Source of the DNA: Kalymmatonema hyalinum WJT4-NPBG1
Lineage (GTDB): Bacteria > Cyanobacteriota > Cyanobacteriia > Cyanobacteriales > Nostocaceae
Length of the DNA: 64,000 nt
Assembly (NCBI GenBank): GCA_019359075.1
Contig: JAHHIB010000023.1
Location: 1-64,000 of the forward strand
Direction: 5' to 3'
In this document: positions 53,304 through 62,383 of the stretch, one piece after another
Numbering within the stretch: the stretch's first letter is position 1
Layout: every line of letters starts with the position of its first letter
Notes under the pieces: generated by a model
Databases searched by the model: none
What the model was told of the DNA's origin: nothing
The model's input: only the letters and a program-made list of their open reading frames with translations
Made by a program: the position numbers and the translations under genes

Positions 53304-53591
53304 TTAACCACCGCGTAAATGCTGTTCTACCAGTAGAGGTACTTCACTAGGATGAACGCGACTATACCAGGTCCTATCTGGTAGTATCAGCACTATAGGT
53401 CCATTGCCGCATTGTCCCAAACAGCCGCAACCACTCACAGTCACTTCAGGAATTGGTTGCGCCTCAAAAGCCGCTAGTACCTTTGCTGCACCTTGCTTGC
53501 GGCAAGTCCGATTTTGGCAGACGCGGACGCACTTAGGAGATTCGGGTGGGGGTGTTGCTGGGGAGTTAGATGATTGAGATATAGTGTCCAT
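53304..53591 (-). CDS. Thioredoxin-like [2Fe-2S] ferredoxin
   Basis: 95 residues. The cysteine pattern CQNRTC (Cys25/Cys30) ... CGCLGQC (Cys57/Cys61) is that of the thioredoxin-like [2Fe-2S] family (as in Aquifex ferredoxin and the NuoE subunit). The first ~20 residues are a Ser/Pro-rich extension. It would act in electron transfer or Fe-S sensing; the partner is unknown. It lies downstream of the cysteine synthase gene on the same strand with 82 bases between, so a link with sulfur metabolism is possible but not shown. Confidence 0.85.
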   Translation of the reverse strand: MDTISQSSNSPATPPPESPKCVRVCQNRTCRKQGAAKVLAAFEAQPIPEVTVSGCGCLGQCGNGPIVLILPDRTWYSRVHPSEVPLLVEQHLRGG

Positions 53592-53673
53592 TTGTCAATT
53601 GTTCTTTGTCTTTTGTCATGAGTCATCTGTCCTTTGCTTTTCGACAAATGAGTTCATGACAAAAGACTGATGA

Positions 53674-54648
53674 CTAATCTGGTAAAAGACCTTTTGATTC
53701 TAGCCATTCGTAGTTGAATATACGTGACTGGTAACGGGAACCGCTATCACACAAAATGGTGACGATGGTGTGCCCTGGTCCCATTTGTTTTGCTAAAGCA
53801 ACCGCTGCGGCAATATTTATACCTGTGGAACCACCCATGAATAAGCCATCTTTCCGCAGTAACTGATACACGACACGTATGGCTTCCGTGTCATCAATCT
53901 GGATGGCGTCATCAGCAGGTGCACCTTCCATATTGGCGGTGATGCGACTGTTGCCGATGCCTTCGGTAATAGAATTGCCTTCGGTCTTGATTTCGCCTGT
54001 TTTAACATAGCTATAAAGCCCGCTGCCCATTGGATCGGCAAGAACACATTTGATTGCTGGATTTTTCTCTTTTAAGTACATTGCTACACCTGCAAAGGTG
54101 CCACCAGTTCCTGTTGAAGTGACCCAAGCATCAACTTTACCATCTGTCTGTGCCCAAATTTCTGGCCCTGTGGTTTCGTAATGGGCGCGGCGGTTTGCTA
54201 AGTTATCAAACTGATTTGCCCAAATGGCATTTTCCATCTCGCTAGCGATTCTGCCAGAGAGTTTGACGTAGTTGTTAGGGTCTTTATAAGGTACAGCAGG
54301 GACAGGGCGAACTTCTGCGCCTAATGCCCTCAAGGCATCCATCTTTTCTTGAGACTGAGTGTTGGGAATAATAATCAGGCATTTATAGCCTTTGGCGTTG
54401 CAAATATGTGCCAGTCCAATACCAGTATTACCAGCCGTTCCTTCTACGACGGTACCACCAGGTTTAAGTAAGCCTTTTTCTTCGGCATCTTGGATAATGT
54501 AAAGTGCTGCCCGATCTTTGACGGAACCACCAGGGTTGAGAAATTCTGCTTTAGCAAGGATTTCGCACCCAGTTTCTTCACTAAAGCTGTGTAAACGAAT
54601 CAGTGGTGTATGACCTACGGTATCTACAAAGCCGTTTTTGATATCCAT
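53674..54648 (-). CDS. cysK: Cysteine synthase (O-acetylserine thiol-lyase), PLP-dependent
   Basis: 324 residues, full-length. It makes cysteine from O-acetylserine and sulfide. The PLP lysine is Lys44 in NPGGSVKDRAA; the phosphate-binding glycine loop is STGTGGTFAG; GTAGNTGIGLAH is the substrate loop, with Thr-Ala-Gly instead of the more usual Thr-Ser-Gly. The sequence VLADPMGSGLYSYVKTGEI resembles the group related to cystathionine beta-synthase, so substrate range may be broader. It is followed by the [2Fe-2S] protein gene. The family is certain; the isoform is not. Confidence 0.93.
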   Translation of the reverse strand: MDIKNGFVDTVGHTPLIRLHSFSEETGCEILAKAEFLNPGGSVKDRAALYIIQDAEEKGLLKPGGTVVEGTAGNTGIGLAHICNAKGYKCLIIIPNTQSQEKMDALRALGAEVRPVPAVPYKDPNNYVKLSGRIASEMENAIWANQFDNLANRRAHYETTGPEIWAQTDGKVDAWVTSTGTGGTFAGVAMYLKEKNPAIKCVLADPMGSGLYSYVKTGEIKTEGNSITEGIGNSRITANMEGAPADDAIQIDDTEAIRVVYQLLRKDGLFMGGSTGINIAAAVALAKQMGPGHTIVTILCDSGSRYQSRIFNYEWLESKGLLPD

Positions 54649-54942
54649 GTTGAATTTACCTATCTTCTTCCCATGAGTTTGAGTGAACCTATCTCAAACT
54701 TATCGGTAAACGAGACTATGCTTTTGGTCATCAGATAGTTTCAATGAGACGTAACTCCTCATGCGTAACGCCTTATTGTCCCTATACTGATTTTAGAGAA
54801 CTCTTGTTAAAGATTAAGCAATTCCCCTGACACAAAGATTTTTAAACGTCACTTAGAATTGTTGTACGGTACTAAATTTTGAGGCTAAAGTGTAGGTGCT
54901 TTTTATAAGCTTATCGGTAGAAGTTTGCCTTGCCGAGATAAC

Positions 54943-56349
54943 ATGAGAAGACCGCTTGCACAACAAGTTAAAGTCGGGCTGGTATTAGCGCTGGTGTTGT
55001 TACTCATCAATGCGCTAGTGTCCTATCGCAATATCCGAAGGGTGATTGAAAATGAGCGTTCGGTCAGTCATACCCAGCAGGTGTTAGCTGAACTGGAAGG
55101 AACACTTTCAACCTTAAAGGACGCAGAAACCGGACAGCGCGGATATTTGCTCACCGGGAATGAAAATTATCTGGGACCGTATAAACGTGCGATCGCTCAA
55201 ATTTCAACTTCAATTGACTCTTTGACAAAACTAACAGCAGATAATCCCAACCAGGAACAGCGAATTTATATCTTACAACAGGCGATTACTACCAAACTAG
55301 CTGAACTCGAAGAAACCATCCAAATACGGCAAGAACAGGGGTTTGAACCTGCTGTGGAAGTCGTCCGCACGAATCGCGGCAAGCAGATAATGGATAATAT
55401 TCGTCAGCAAATTGCTGAGATGAAAGCTATAGAAAATAGCCTTTTGCAGCAACGGTCAAAAGAGTCACGAGCAAGCACTCAGCAAACCCTGCTCACATTT
55501 TCTATTGCCATTACTGTCAATGTGGCGCTGCTAGCTTTAGTTTACTACTTATTTAGGCGTAACCACCTTCAAACCGAGCAGGAAAAGGAAACCTTAGAAA
55601 AGCGAGTTTCTAATCGTACCCAGCAATTGCAAGCAGCCAACGACGACCTTGAAGCCTTTGGTTATTCAGTTTCTCACGATCTGCAAGCTCCCTTGCGGGC
55701 AATGCATGGGTTTGCGGAAGCTTTGCTAGAAGACTACAGCGATTCACTTGACGAACTTGGTAAAGAGTATGCCCGACGTATCGTCCTTTCTGCCCTGCGG
55801 TTAGAAGATTTGATACAGGACTTACTTGCTTACAGTCACCTCAACCGCTCTGAATTGTCACTAAAAGTGATAGATTTGACACAACTTCTATTAGAGGTGA
55901 TGAACGAAATACAACCTGAGATAGAAGAAAAGCAAGCAGAAATTAAAATTCAATCACCGCTACCACAAGTTCTTGGTCATCGCCCAACGTTAGTTCAAGC
56001 TATCACGAATTTGTTGCTAAATGCGATGAAATTTGTGAAAGTCGGTGTACGACCACAGGTGCAGGTGTGTGCAGAAAGACACGACAATTGCGTGCGCCTG
56101 TGGGTTGCTGATAATGGCATTGGCATTGCTCCCGAACATCAAAAACGCATTTTTCAGGTTTTTGAGCGTTTGCACGGACAAGAAACCTACTCTGGTACCG
56201 GAATAGGATTAGCAATTGTCCGTAAAGGTATTGAGCGTATGGACGGACAAGTAGGAGTAGAATCCCAGTTGGGAGAGGGAAGCAAATTTTGGATTGAGTT
56301 AAGGAGTCCTAATGACGGCAGCACACACAATATTGCTAGTAGAAGATGA
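54943..56349 (+). CDS. CHASE3 sensor histidine kinase
   Basis: 468 residues from ATG 54943 (an in-frame TTG at 54925). Two transmembrane helices (about 10-30 and 182-203) enclose a helical CHASE3 sensory domain (about 35-170; TLKDAETGQRGYLLTGNENYL is its hallmark). A coiled linker follows, then HisKA with His245 in SVSHDLQAPLRAMHG and a HATPase (LLLNAMKFV, DNGIGIAP, FERLHGQE, GTGIGLAIVRK). The kinase part resembles that of the phytochrome at the left of the window. It overlaps the start of its response regulator by 38 bases. The signal sensed is unknown. Confidence 0.93.
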   Translation: MRRPLAQQVKVGLVLALVLLLINALVSYRNIRRVIENERSVSHTQQVLAELEGTLSTLKDAETGQRGYLLTGNENYLGPYKRAIAQISTSIDSLTKLTADNPNQEQRIYILQQAITTKLAELEETIQIRQEQGFEPAVEVVRTNRGKQIMDNIRQQIAEMKAIENSLLQQRSKESRASTQQTLLTFSIAITVNVALLALVYYLFRRNHLQTEQEKETLEKRVSNRTQQLQAANDDLEAFGYSVSHDLQAPLRAMHGFAEALLEDYSDSLDELGKEYARRIVLSALRLEDLIQDLLAYSHLNRSELSLKVIDLTQLLLEVMNEIQPEIEEKQAEIKIQSPLPQVLGHRPTLVQAITNLLLNAMKFVKVGVRPQVQVCAERHDNCVRLWVADNGIGIAPEHQKRIFQVFERLHGQETYSGTGIGLAIVRKGIERMDGQVGVESQLGEGSKFWIELRSPNDGSTHNIASRR

Positions 56350-56764
56350 TCCCAACGATATTCTCCTGACACAACGTGCTTTTCGCAAAGCGAATTTAAC
56401 AAATGCTTCGCTGCAAGTTGTGACTGACGGAGATACTGCTGTTGCCTACCTCAGTGGTGCAGGAGAATATGCAGACCGCGATCGCTATCCCTTACCCGTG
56501 GTAGTCTTGTTAGATTTAAAACTCCCGCGTCGTTCTGGTCATGAAATCTTAGCATGGCTAAGGCAGCAACCGGAACTCAAGCGCTTACTCGTGGTTGTCT
56601 TGACTTCCTCTAACCATAGGTCTGATATTGACCAGTCTTACGACTTAGGTGCTAATTCCTATCTCCTTAAACCTGTCGGTCTTACCCCTTTGGTGGAGGT
56701 AGTGCAAAGCCTCAATTTATATTGGATTTTACTCAATCAAAAACCAGAGATTCGACATTCTTGA
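56312..56764 (+). CDS. Response regulator, single REC domain (Rcp1-like)
   Basis: 150 residues, a stand-alone receiver. Acidic residues in LLVEDDPND, phospho-acceptor Asp68 in VVVLLDLKLPRRSG, Thr in VVLTSSNH and Lys in SYLLKPVG. The layout is the same as for the phytochrome pair: the regulator begins inside the kinase gene, here with AAGGAG 7 bases before ATG 56312. It should be phosphorylated by the overlapping CHASE3 kinase and must signal through protein contact. Confidence 0.92.
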   Translation: MTAAHTILLVEDDPNDILLTQRAFRKANLTNASLQVVTDGDTAVAYLSGAGEYADRDRYPLPVVVLLDLKLPRRSGHEILAWLRQQPELKRLLVVVLTSSNHRSDIDQSYDLGANSYLLKPVGLTPLVEVVQSLNLYWILLNQKPEIRHS

Positions 56765-56989
56765 AGAAGAACGCAGCTTGGGCAGAACTCAGAAGAGAAA
56801 AATACTTACACAATTAGGGATTTTACTTGTTCCTAACTGCCCTTGTTATTTCTGTGCCTGCTGCACTAGAGGTATGCTACCAAATATTCTTACCTAGTTA
56901 GTATTCTAATATCTACCTTTGTGGGATGAAAAGAAGTAGAAGGAGTAAGGGGGAAGCTTCAGTAACAAAGAGAAACAAGGAAATTTGCT

Positions 56990-57042
56990 CTCCCTTGTCT
57001 CCCTTATCTCCCTTATCTCCCTATCTCCTCCCCTCCCTTTCC
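56990..57042. repeat. Pyrimidine-rich TCTCCCTTA repeat overlapping the dedA 3' end
   Basis: Imperfect copies of CTCCCTTAT run from about 56990 to 57040 and extend into the last codons of dedA. Similar tracts occur at about 8650-8680, 35035-35180 and 38810-38850. Confidence 0.65.
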
Positions 57043-57645
57043 CCGGGACTCCAACCATATGGGGATGGCAATCACAGCAACTAGAATCAGCAGCGCCAAG
57101 AGTGCAAACTGAGTCACCCAAGCAACCAATTGTTCTAAGGAAACAAGTCTTCCAGCAAAAAAAGCAAGTGTCACCATGACACTCCCCCAGGTAATAGCTC
57201 CTACGACGTTGTATATCAGGAATTTTCCGAAGGACATTTCAACTATGCCAGCAAGTGGCGCAGAAAAAATTCGCAGCAAAGCAAAAAAGCGCCCAAAAAA
57301 CACGGCTTTTCCGGCATTCTCACTAAACTGTTCTTTGATACTCAAAAGTCTGGCTTCTGAAATTCTAAACAAGTTACCCAGGCGCACAAGCAAAGACCAA
57401 CCGCCAATCCTACCAATCCAATAACCGCAGATGCCTCCAATAACAGCACCTGCGATCGCATCAGTGAGAACCAGCCAGTAATTTAGCTCTTTGCTACCTG
57501 CTAGAAACCCGCCTACTAAGGTAACGGTTTCACCTGGAAGAGGAATGCCTAGATTCTCTAACAATATTCCCAAAAAAATTGCCCAATATCCATATTCATG
57601 AGCAACTTTCTGGATGTTTTCTAGTGATATAAACTCAAGAGACAT
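57013..57645 (-). CDS. DedA-family membrane protein
   Basis: 210 residues with about five hydrophobic segments. DedA proteins are inner-membrane transporters or lipid scramblases; in bacteria some recycle undecaprenyl or other lipid carriers. Motifs: EYGYWAIFLGILLENLGIPLPGE with the conserved acidic residues, and FFGRFFALLRIFSAPLAG (the F/Y-GR-F...R-x3-G/A motif). The C-terminus ESRGKGGEEIGR is encoded by a purine-rich tract that is part of a low-complexity repeat and is probably not conserved. The gene stands alone. Confidence 0.92.
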   Translation of the reverse strand: MSLEFISLENIQKVAHEYGYWAIFLGILLENLGIPLPGETVTLVGGFLAGSKELNYWLVLTDAIAGAVIGGICGYWIGRIGGWSLLVRLGNLFRISEARLLSIKEQFSENAGKAVFFGRFFALLRIFSAPLAGIVEMSFGKFLIYNVVGAITWGSVMVTLAFFAGRLVSLEQLVAWVTQFALLALLILVAVIAIPIWLESRGKGGEEIGR

Positions 57646-58098
57646 CCAGCACCGCCCTCTTCACAAATTTTTACTTTTACTCTATGTTGACTCTTTTTTG
57701 AGCCAAGTGTCAATTGAGTCGTTTGCTAAAGTCCAAAATTCATAGGAAAAAGTCATCGTAACTATTGACTTTTGACTATTTATTCTCCATATACCACATC
57801 CGTACGCCTACCGAAACAAAATATATTTTTTTTATAAAAAATTTATGAAATAGTCCTGACATTGTAAAAATTTCGTAAAAGATACGGTTGATACCGAAAT
57901 TACCCTATGCTTATGCCTATATTGGTGAAAGTTAGGACATATTATACGGCATGGATACTGAAATTATCAGTCTTAACCGCATTGCTGCCAGTTCCCAGAT
58001 AACTGGGTGAAGCAGCATTTTTTACGGTTGAAAGCGAATTAGTATCTGTGTCTGTTTTCTGCATTTTTGTAAAGTGTTTCAATTACTCAGTTAGATTC
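57646..58098. other. Intergenic region between dedA and the STAS gene
   Basis: 453 bases containing AT-rich sequence and one strong terminator-like hairpin (57983-58023) 76 bases before the STAS start. No ORF that I believe: the upstream extension of the STAS frame is not protein-like. Confidence 0.5.
57983..58023 (+). terminator. Intrinsic-terminator-like hairpin upstream of the STAS gene
   Basis: TGCTGC (57983-57988) pairs with GCAGCA (58012-58017), and inside it CCCAG pairs with CTGGG around ATAA; the outer stem is followed by TTTTTT. This is a good rho-independent terminator on the plus strand, yet no gene ends just upstream, so it may be an attenuator or the end of a small RNA. Confidence 0.6.
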
Positions 58099-58452
58099 AT
58101 GACTATCACACCAAAATATCAAGTAGTTTTGTTTAAACCCGAAGGTCGCATAGATTTACCGGGTGGTACGGCTTTGAGCGAAAGGATGGCTGCCGTAGTT
58201 CCGGAACGTAATCAACTGTGGGTTATTGACCTAGCAAAAGTTGATTTCATGGATAGTTCTGGGTTGGTTTCCCTTGTCAAAGGCTTGAAGTCGGCGCGTC
58301 AAAGTGGTTGCCGCTTGGTTCTTTGCAATGTTCAAGCTCCTGTCAGGTTAGTTTTAGAACTTACCCAATTAGATTCAGTGTTTGAGATATTCAACGCTTA
58401 CGAAGACATTTTCACCGTTGTTGAAGAAAGAAGCTTAGTCACAGTAGACTGA
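58099..58452 (+). CDS. STAS-domain protein (anti-sigma factor antagonist-like)
   Basis: 117 residues from ATG 58099. A single STAS domain like SpoIIAA/RsbV. The phosphorylatable Ser lies in DFMDSSGLVSL (Ser53 or 54), the target of a switch-protein kinase in this family. LFKPEGRIDLPGG is the usual N-terminal strand and loop. No anti-sigma kinase or phosphatase is adjacent, so its partner is elsewhere. The open frame extends 17 codons upstream through hydrophobic residues unlike the family. It converges with the next gene, 4 bases between stops. Confidence 0.9.
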   Translation: MTITPKYQVVLFKPEGRIDLPGGTALSERMAAVVPERNQLWVIDLAKVDFMDSSGLVSLVKGLKSARQSGCRLVLCNVQAPVRLVLELTQLDSVFEIFNAYEDIFTVVEERSLVTVD

Positions 58453-58456
58453 CATC

Positions 58457-59206
58457 CTATTGGACAACGGGAATGATAGTCAAGTCGAGTATTGGCTTTG
58501 CTGTTAAGCAGTACCAATGGCAAGTAAATAAATCTGGCTGTTGGACGCCGACGCTAGCCAAAGCTGGTGCAGTTGGAAATGGCCAAAGACGGTCAAAACA
58601 AATTTCACTTTTTTGCAATCCAAACTGCACCAGGTATGTAGCTGGTGGTGCTGATAAGGATTGCAAGAGATTGTATGCCATGTGATACAGAGGTTGACGC
58701 AAGGCATCTGACAAATGAAAAGGCTGATAATAACTTAAGTCACAGAGCAATAAATTCTGTGCTGACTTTTTTTCATAGAATTCTTCAGCTAGAGCAATGA
58801 TCTCACCGTAGAGGGGTCCTTTAGCAGTAAGTACCACTGGTAACCAAAAGCAACCATCACCAATGGCGACTTGTATCTGCTGTGCCAATTGTTGACGTAA
58901 CCCAGGAACATCTGCGCAAGCTTTAATGATTGTTTGAAATGGCAGTCCCAAATGCTCAGGCAATGAGAGGGTTAAGGGGCAAAAAAGCATCTCCGGCAAT
59001 TGGGAAAAATTTTGCCCATCTGAGGGTTGAAATCCCAAAATTTCTTCTTTAGATGTTAAATAATTTGCGGCAACTACTTCGACAGAGGTTGCTTGCGTGG
59101 CATCTTTAGCAATTGCCTTCTCTATTGCTGATAACATCCTTTTGACGGTGGGAGAGCCTGTGATTTCTCTCCCATCTGACTCAACCACAATGAACACTTT
59201 ACGCAT
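58457..59206 (-). CDS. Conserved hypothetical protein, 249 aa
   Basis: 249 residues, soluble. An alternation of strands and helices can be seen (MRKVFIVVESDGREITGSPTVKRML at the N-terminus; LPVVLTAKGPLYGEIIALAEEFYE in the middle; DALRQPLYHMAYNLLQSL), but no catalytic motif that I know. Its start overlaps the end of the coiled-coil gene by 8 bases, so the two are translationally coupled and probably work together. I recognise it only as a type found in cyanobacteria. Confidence 0.75.
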   Translation of the reverse strand: MRKVFIVVESDGREITGSPTVKRMLSAIEKAIAKDATQATSVEVVAANYLTSKEEILGFQPSDGQNFSQLPEMLFCPLTLSLPEHLGLPFQTIIKACADVPGLRQQLAQQIQVAIGDGCFWLPVVLTAKGPLYGEIIALAEEFYEKKSAQNLLLCDLSYYQPFHLSDALRQPLYHMAYNLLQSLSAPPATYLVQFGLQKSEICFDRLWPFPTAPALASVGVQQPDLFTCHWYCLTAKPILDLTIIPVVQ

Positions 59207-59756
59207 TTTGTGTGGAAATATTATTTTGGGGGGATGCGACGCGCGGGAAATTCGGCAAATCTATACCACTGTGAGACGAAGTACGAGTTCTCAGCGCCAG
59301 ACGGTAACTTACACTTTGGAGTTCTGCCTGGAGTTGGCGATTTTCGCGTTGTAGCATTGCTACTTTTTCTCTAACTGGAGTCATGCGCTCCTCGAACTTC
59401 CGACGATAGATTTGAGGCAACTCCTGTACGACTTGCTCGAGCATTCGGCTGCGATCTGTGAGTTCTTGCACTGACTGACGCGATTGATAAATCTCAGCGT
59501 CGCGCGCTGAAATTTGCTCTTGGTAAAACGTCACCTGCTGCTCCACAGCTTGCAGTTGTTCTCGTAGTTCTTGCAACTGAGTCACATGACGCTCAGACAC
59601 TTCTGGTTGGGACATAAAATTAGTGTTGCCCTTAACCAGTCGGAAGAGTTCTTGAGACAGCTGTTGCACGAGTTGATCCCGAAGCTGCAACTCTTGGCGT
59701 AGCTTCGAGACTTCTGCTGAGAGAGCTTGGATATTAGAGGTATCAGTTTGGCTCAC
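59199..59756 (-). CDS. Coiled-coil protein, 185 aa
   Basis: 185 residues with a GTG start (59754-59756). Heptad-rich helices cover about 8-45 and 55-150 (ALSAEVSKLRQELQLRDQLVQQLSQE, VTQLQELREQLQAVEQQVTFYQEQ), broken by a short loop; the C-terminal 35 residues are disordered. Such proteins are scaffolds or septal/cytoskeletal factors, but nothing here identifies which. It is the first gene of a two-gene unit with the 249-residue protein. Confidence 0.75.
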   Translation of the reverse strand: MSQTDTSNIQALSAEVSKLRQELQLRDQLVQQLSQELFRLVKGNTNFMSQPEVSERHVTQLQELREQLQAVEQQVTFYQEQISARDAEIYQSRQSVQELTDRSRMLEQVVQELPQIYRRKFEERMTPVREKVAMLQRENRQLQAELQSVSYRLALRTRTSSHSGIDLPNFPRVASPQNNISTQNA

Positions 59757-60015
59757 AGTGGCTTACAGCTCCGATTAAGAATCTTTTCCTTTGTGATGTA
59801 CTACTGCGGCAGTCATGCGTTTGTCAAATGACATATCCCTGTCAGCAAAACTAGGGAGATGATTTGCCTATACGGTGTCTTTGGCGCTCCCTATTCTATC
59901 TTATGTTTAACAAAATATTTTATACAGGTTCTATACATTTTTGCGGCTCATGCCCACAACTTAATAAAAGTTAAGGGCAACACAGCCACGTCAATTATCA
60001 ATTCAGCTATAGCCT

Positions 60016-60342
60016 TTAGGCAGCGCTTGCTGTTTCCTCAGCTTGTACCTCTTTGACTTCTTGCTTAATCGTCATGTAGCGAATCACTTCCTCGCTCAAA
60101 CGCATAGCGCGTTCTAAGGGAGCAATGATATTGCCAGGTCCAGTGTAATTCATCTGTATGTAGATGCCATCTCTTTGCCTATTAATTTCATAAGCCAGAC
60201 GCCGCTTTCCTCGATTTTGAATCTGGATATTCTCGCCTCCCTGTTCCCGTACCAAGTTTTCGTATTTGGCGATCGCTTGCTCTACCTGTTCATCATTCAG
60301 GTCGGGACGGAGGATGTACATTGTTTCGTAAACGATTTGCAT
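60016..60342 (-). CDS. rpsF: 30S ribosomal protein S6
   Basis: 108 residues. S6 binds the 16S rRNA central domain together with S18. The ferredoxin-like fold is complete ([58 protein letters not shown]), with a short acidic-Ala tail. AAGGAAAT lies about 9 bases before ATG 60342. The rpsR and ssb genes that accompany rpsF in many bacteria are absent here. Confidence 0.97.
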   Translation of the reverse strand: MQIVYETMYILRPDLNDEQVEQAIAKYENLVREQGGENIQIQNRGKRRLAYEINRQRDGIYIQMNYTGPGNIIAPLERAMRLSEEVIRYMTIKQEVKEVQAEETASAA

Positions 60343-60862
60343 TTTGTTTTATTTCCTTATGGACTACATGGCTGCTGAGGTCAACAATGCATAGGTGCCG
60401 TCATTGACGACCCCTACACCAATAGACATCTCAAGCAACAAGGAACTTTGTCAGTTCTTTGAATGATCAATTGGGAAATTCTTGGGCTGAACTTCCTTTT
60501 TCTAGTTATCCTACGGTTGGTGGTTCCCAAAAATCTTTTACTGCTGACAATCCGTTAGGAGTGCCTAGCTACTCTTAAAGTCGTTGTTACAACCAACTTT
60601 AGTCGTCTTTCGGGGTTGCAGGCTTAGGCACTTTTTCTGCCAAGATTTTTACAGCCCATTTTAGACATTTCTACCGTTACAATTGTATCACGTTTTTCTA
60701 AGTATGCGTGTTGACAATGTTTCGGTAAAAAAATATTGATTTTTGCACTTTCCCGTCAGGTTTTATAATCTTACCAGTTTTTAATTTTAATGCTTAGCCA
60801 ATTTGCTCATCTAGTATTACATAGTGACGGTTTGATTGCACAAGAGGTTACTCATAAACGTT
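60343..60862. other. Intergenic region between rpsF and the FAH-family gene
   Basis: 520 bases between divergent genes; must hold the rpsF promoter and leader. I see no S6/S18-binding-like leader hairpin that I can defend and no gene. Confidence 0.4.
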
Positions 60863-61636
60863 ATGGCGCAGCGGTATGTGCGAGTTCAAAATCCAGAAGG
60901 ACAAATTTACTATGGCTTGCTACAGCTTTCTCTCAAGGTGCATGTACTGGATGCTCCACCCTGGCTACAAGGGCAACCTACTGATTTAATTTTGGAACCA
61001 GAAAATTATCAAATTTTGGCTCCCTGCGCTCCTTCAAAAATTGTGGCAGTTGGCAAGAATTATGCAGATCATGCGGCAGAGATGGGAACAGAAGTACCCA
61101 GTGAGCCTCTGCTCTTTTTCAAGCCATCCACGTCTATCGTCGCCTCTGGTGCAGAAATTGAGTATCCACCACAGTCGCAGCGGGTGGACTACGAAGGAGA
61201 ATTGGCGCTGCTCATTGGCGATCGCACTTTCTTGTGTACGCCAGAGGAAGCTCAAACAAAGATTTGGGGTTACACCATTGCCAATGATGTGACAGCGCGG
61301 GATTTACAAAAACGAGATAGTCAATGGACACGAGCCAAGGGTTTTGATACGTTTTGCCCCTTAGGACCGTGGATTGTTCGAGAAGTCAGCCCAGGAGCTA
61401 AATTGCAGACTTTTTTGAATGAGGAGGCAACTCCTGTACAATCTGCCTATATCGACCAGATGGTATTTCCCCCAGATTTTCTTGTCTCGTATATTAGTCA
61501 AGTGATGACGCTGCTACCTGGGGACGTGGTTCTAACGGGTACCCCGTTGGGAGTGGGTCCGTTGCACCCAGGCGATCGCGTCCGTGTGGAAATTGAAGGA
61601 ATTGGTCGCTTAGAAAACACCGTGAGCGCCCGTTAA
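60863..61636 (+). CDS. Fumarylacetoacetate hydrolase (FAH) family protein
   Basis: 257 residues from ATG 60863 (an in-frame TTG at 60836). FAH-superfamily hydrolase/decarboxylase acting on acyl-pyruvate-like compounds. Metal and substrate motifs: KIVAVGKNYADHAAEMG, PLLFFKPSTSIV, VDYEGELALLIG (metal-binding E-x-E), TIANDVTARDLQKRDSQWTRAKGFDTFCPLGPWIV and VVLTGTPLGVGPL. The substrate (for example acylpyruvate or oxaloacetate) cannot be chosen. It converges with the Tic20 homologue, 3 bases between the stop codons. Confidence 0.9.
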   Translation: MAQRYVRVQNPEGQIYYGLLQLSLKVHVLDAPPWLQGQPTDLILEPENYQILAPCAPSKIVAVGKNYADHAAEMGTEVPSEPLLFFKPSTSIVASGAEIEYPPQSQRVDYEGELALLIGDRTFLCTPEEAQTKIWGYTIANDVTARDLQKRDSQWTRAKGFDTFCPLGPWIVREVSPGAKLQTFLNEEATPVQSAYIDQMVFPPDFLVSYISQVMTLLPGDVVLTGTPLGVGPLHPGDRVRVEIEGIGRLENTVSAR

Positions 61637-61639
61637 CTG

Positions 61640-62116
61640 CTAGCGCAATTGCATATAGGCTGCTTCGGAAATGGCGGGAATTTCTGCGTAACGTCCCATC
61701 AGCGACTGTATAACAGAAAATACAACTGCTGCAATTGTGCCTAGAAAAATCGTAGTATATAGAGTTTCAATTGCAAAACCACCAGCTGGAATTATCCCGA
61801 TAAGTTGAGTTAAGATGCTAAACAAAAAGATGACAATGTCCAAAAGAATTGCCTGCAAGGTATTGAAACGAATAAAGTGACTAATATTTTCTTTCCTAAC
61901 TACCAAAAGAAATAAAGCAAAGAAAATAATTAGTCCAGCAAAAGGGACGCCAAAGTAAATTGTGATCAATGGCTGAAGGGGTAGAAACAGCAATCCCAGA
62001 GGTGGAAACTGTTTGAACAAAAATATGCCGTATCTAAAAACCTCGACTAAAGGAAGCAAATAAGGTAAACAAGCAAAAATCCGATCAGAAACCGTGGTAG
62101 ACCCGCGCCAAGCCAT
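61640..62116 (-). CDS. Tic20-family membrane protein
   Basis: 158 residues with four transmembrane helices (about 18-38, 44-72, 86-110 and 122-145). The pattern MAWRGSTTVSDRIFACLPYLLPLVEVFRYG and HFIRFNTLQAILLDI matches cyanobacterial homologues of Tic20, a channel subunit of the plastid inner-envelope translocon (Ycf60). In cyanobacteria the function is unknown. CAGGAGAACGCAAA precedes the start on the minus strand. Confidence 0.88.
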   Translation of the reverse strand: MAWRGSTTVSDRIFACLPYLLPLVEVFRYGIFLFKQFPPLGLLFLPLQPLITIYFGVPFAGLIIFFALFLLVVRKENISHFIRFNTLQAILLDIVIFLFSILTQLIGIIPAGGFAIETLYTTIFLGTIAAVVFSVIQSLMGRYAEIPAISEAAYMQLR

Positions 62117-62200
62117 TTTGCGTTCTCCTGTAGTTACAATTTAATGGTCACTTGACCCTACAATAACGCAGTTACTTGGTATTGCCGGTAGAACATCAGA

Positions 62201-62383
62201 TTATTCAATGTTAACGATGCGGAAACCCATTAGACACTCATACTGGTCTGGCTGCTGTTCAGCAAGTTTGCGAATAACGTGACCGCAGTACAGTTTACCT
62301 TGACGCCACCGGGGTTGACCGCTTCCGTCAGCGAGTAAGCAAGATTGGCATACCTGTTGAGGAGCAAAAATTTGATCGTCCAT
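62201..62383 (-). CDS. Small Cys-containing conserved protein, 60 aa
   Basis: 60 residues from ATG 62383 (five extra codons are open upstream). Cysteines in QVCQSCLLADGSGQPRW and LYCGHVI give a C-x2-C ... C-x-H arrangement that could bind zinc, followed by a helix (RKLAEQQPDQYECLMGFRI). The sequence looks conserved and protein-like. It lies 85 bases upstream of the Tic20 gene on the same strand and may share its transcript. Function unknown. Confidence 0.7.
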   Translation of the reverse strand: MDDQIFAPQQVCQSCLLADGSGQPRWRQGKLYCGHVIRKLAEQQPDQYECLMGFRIVNIE

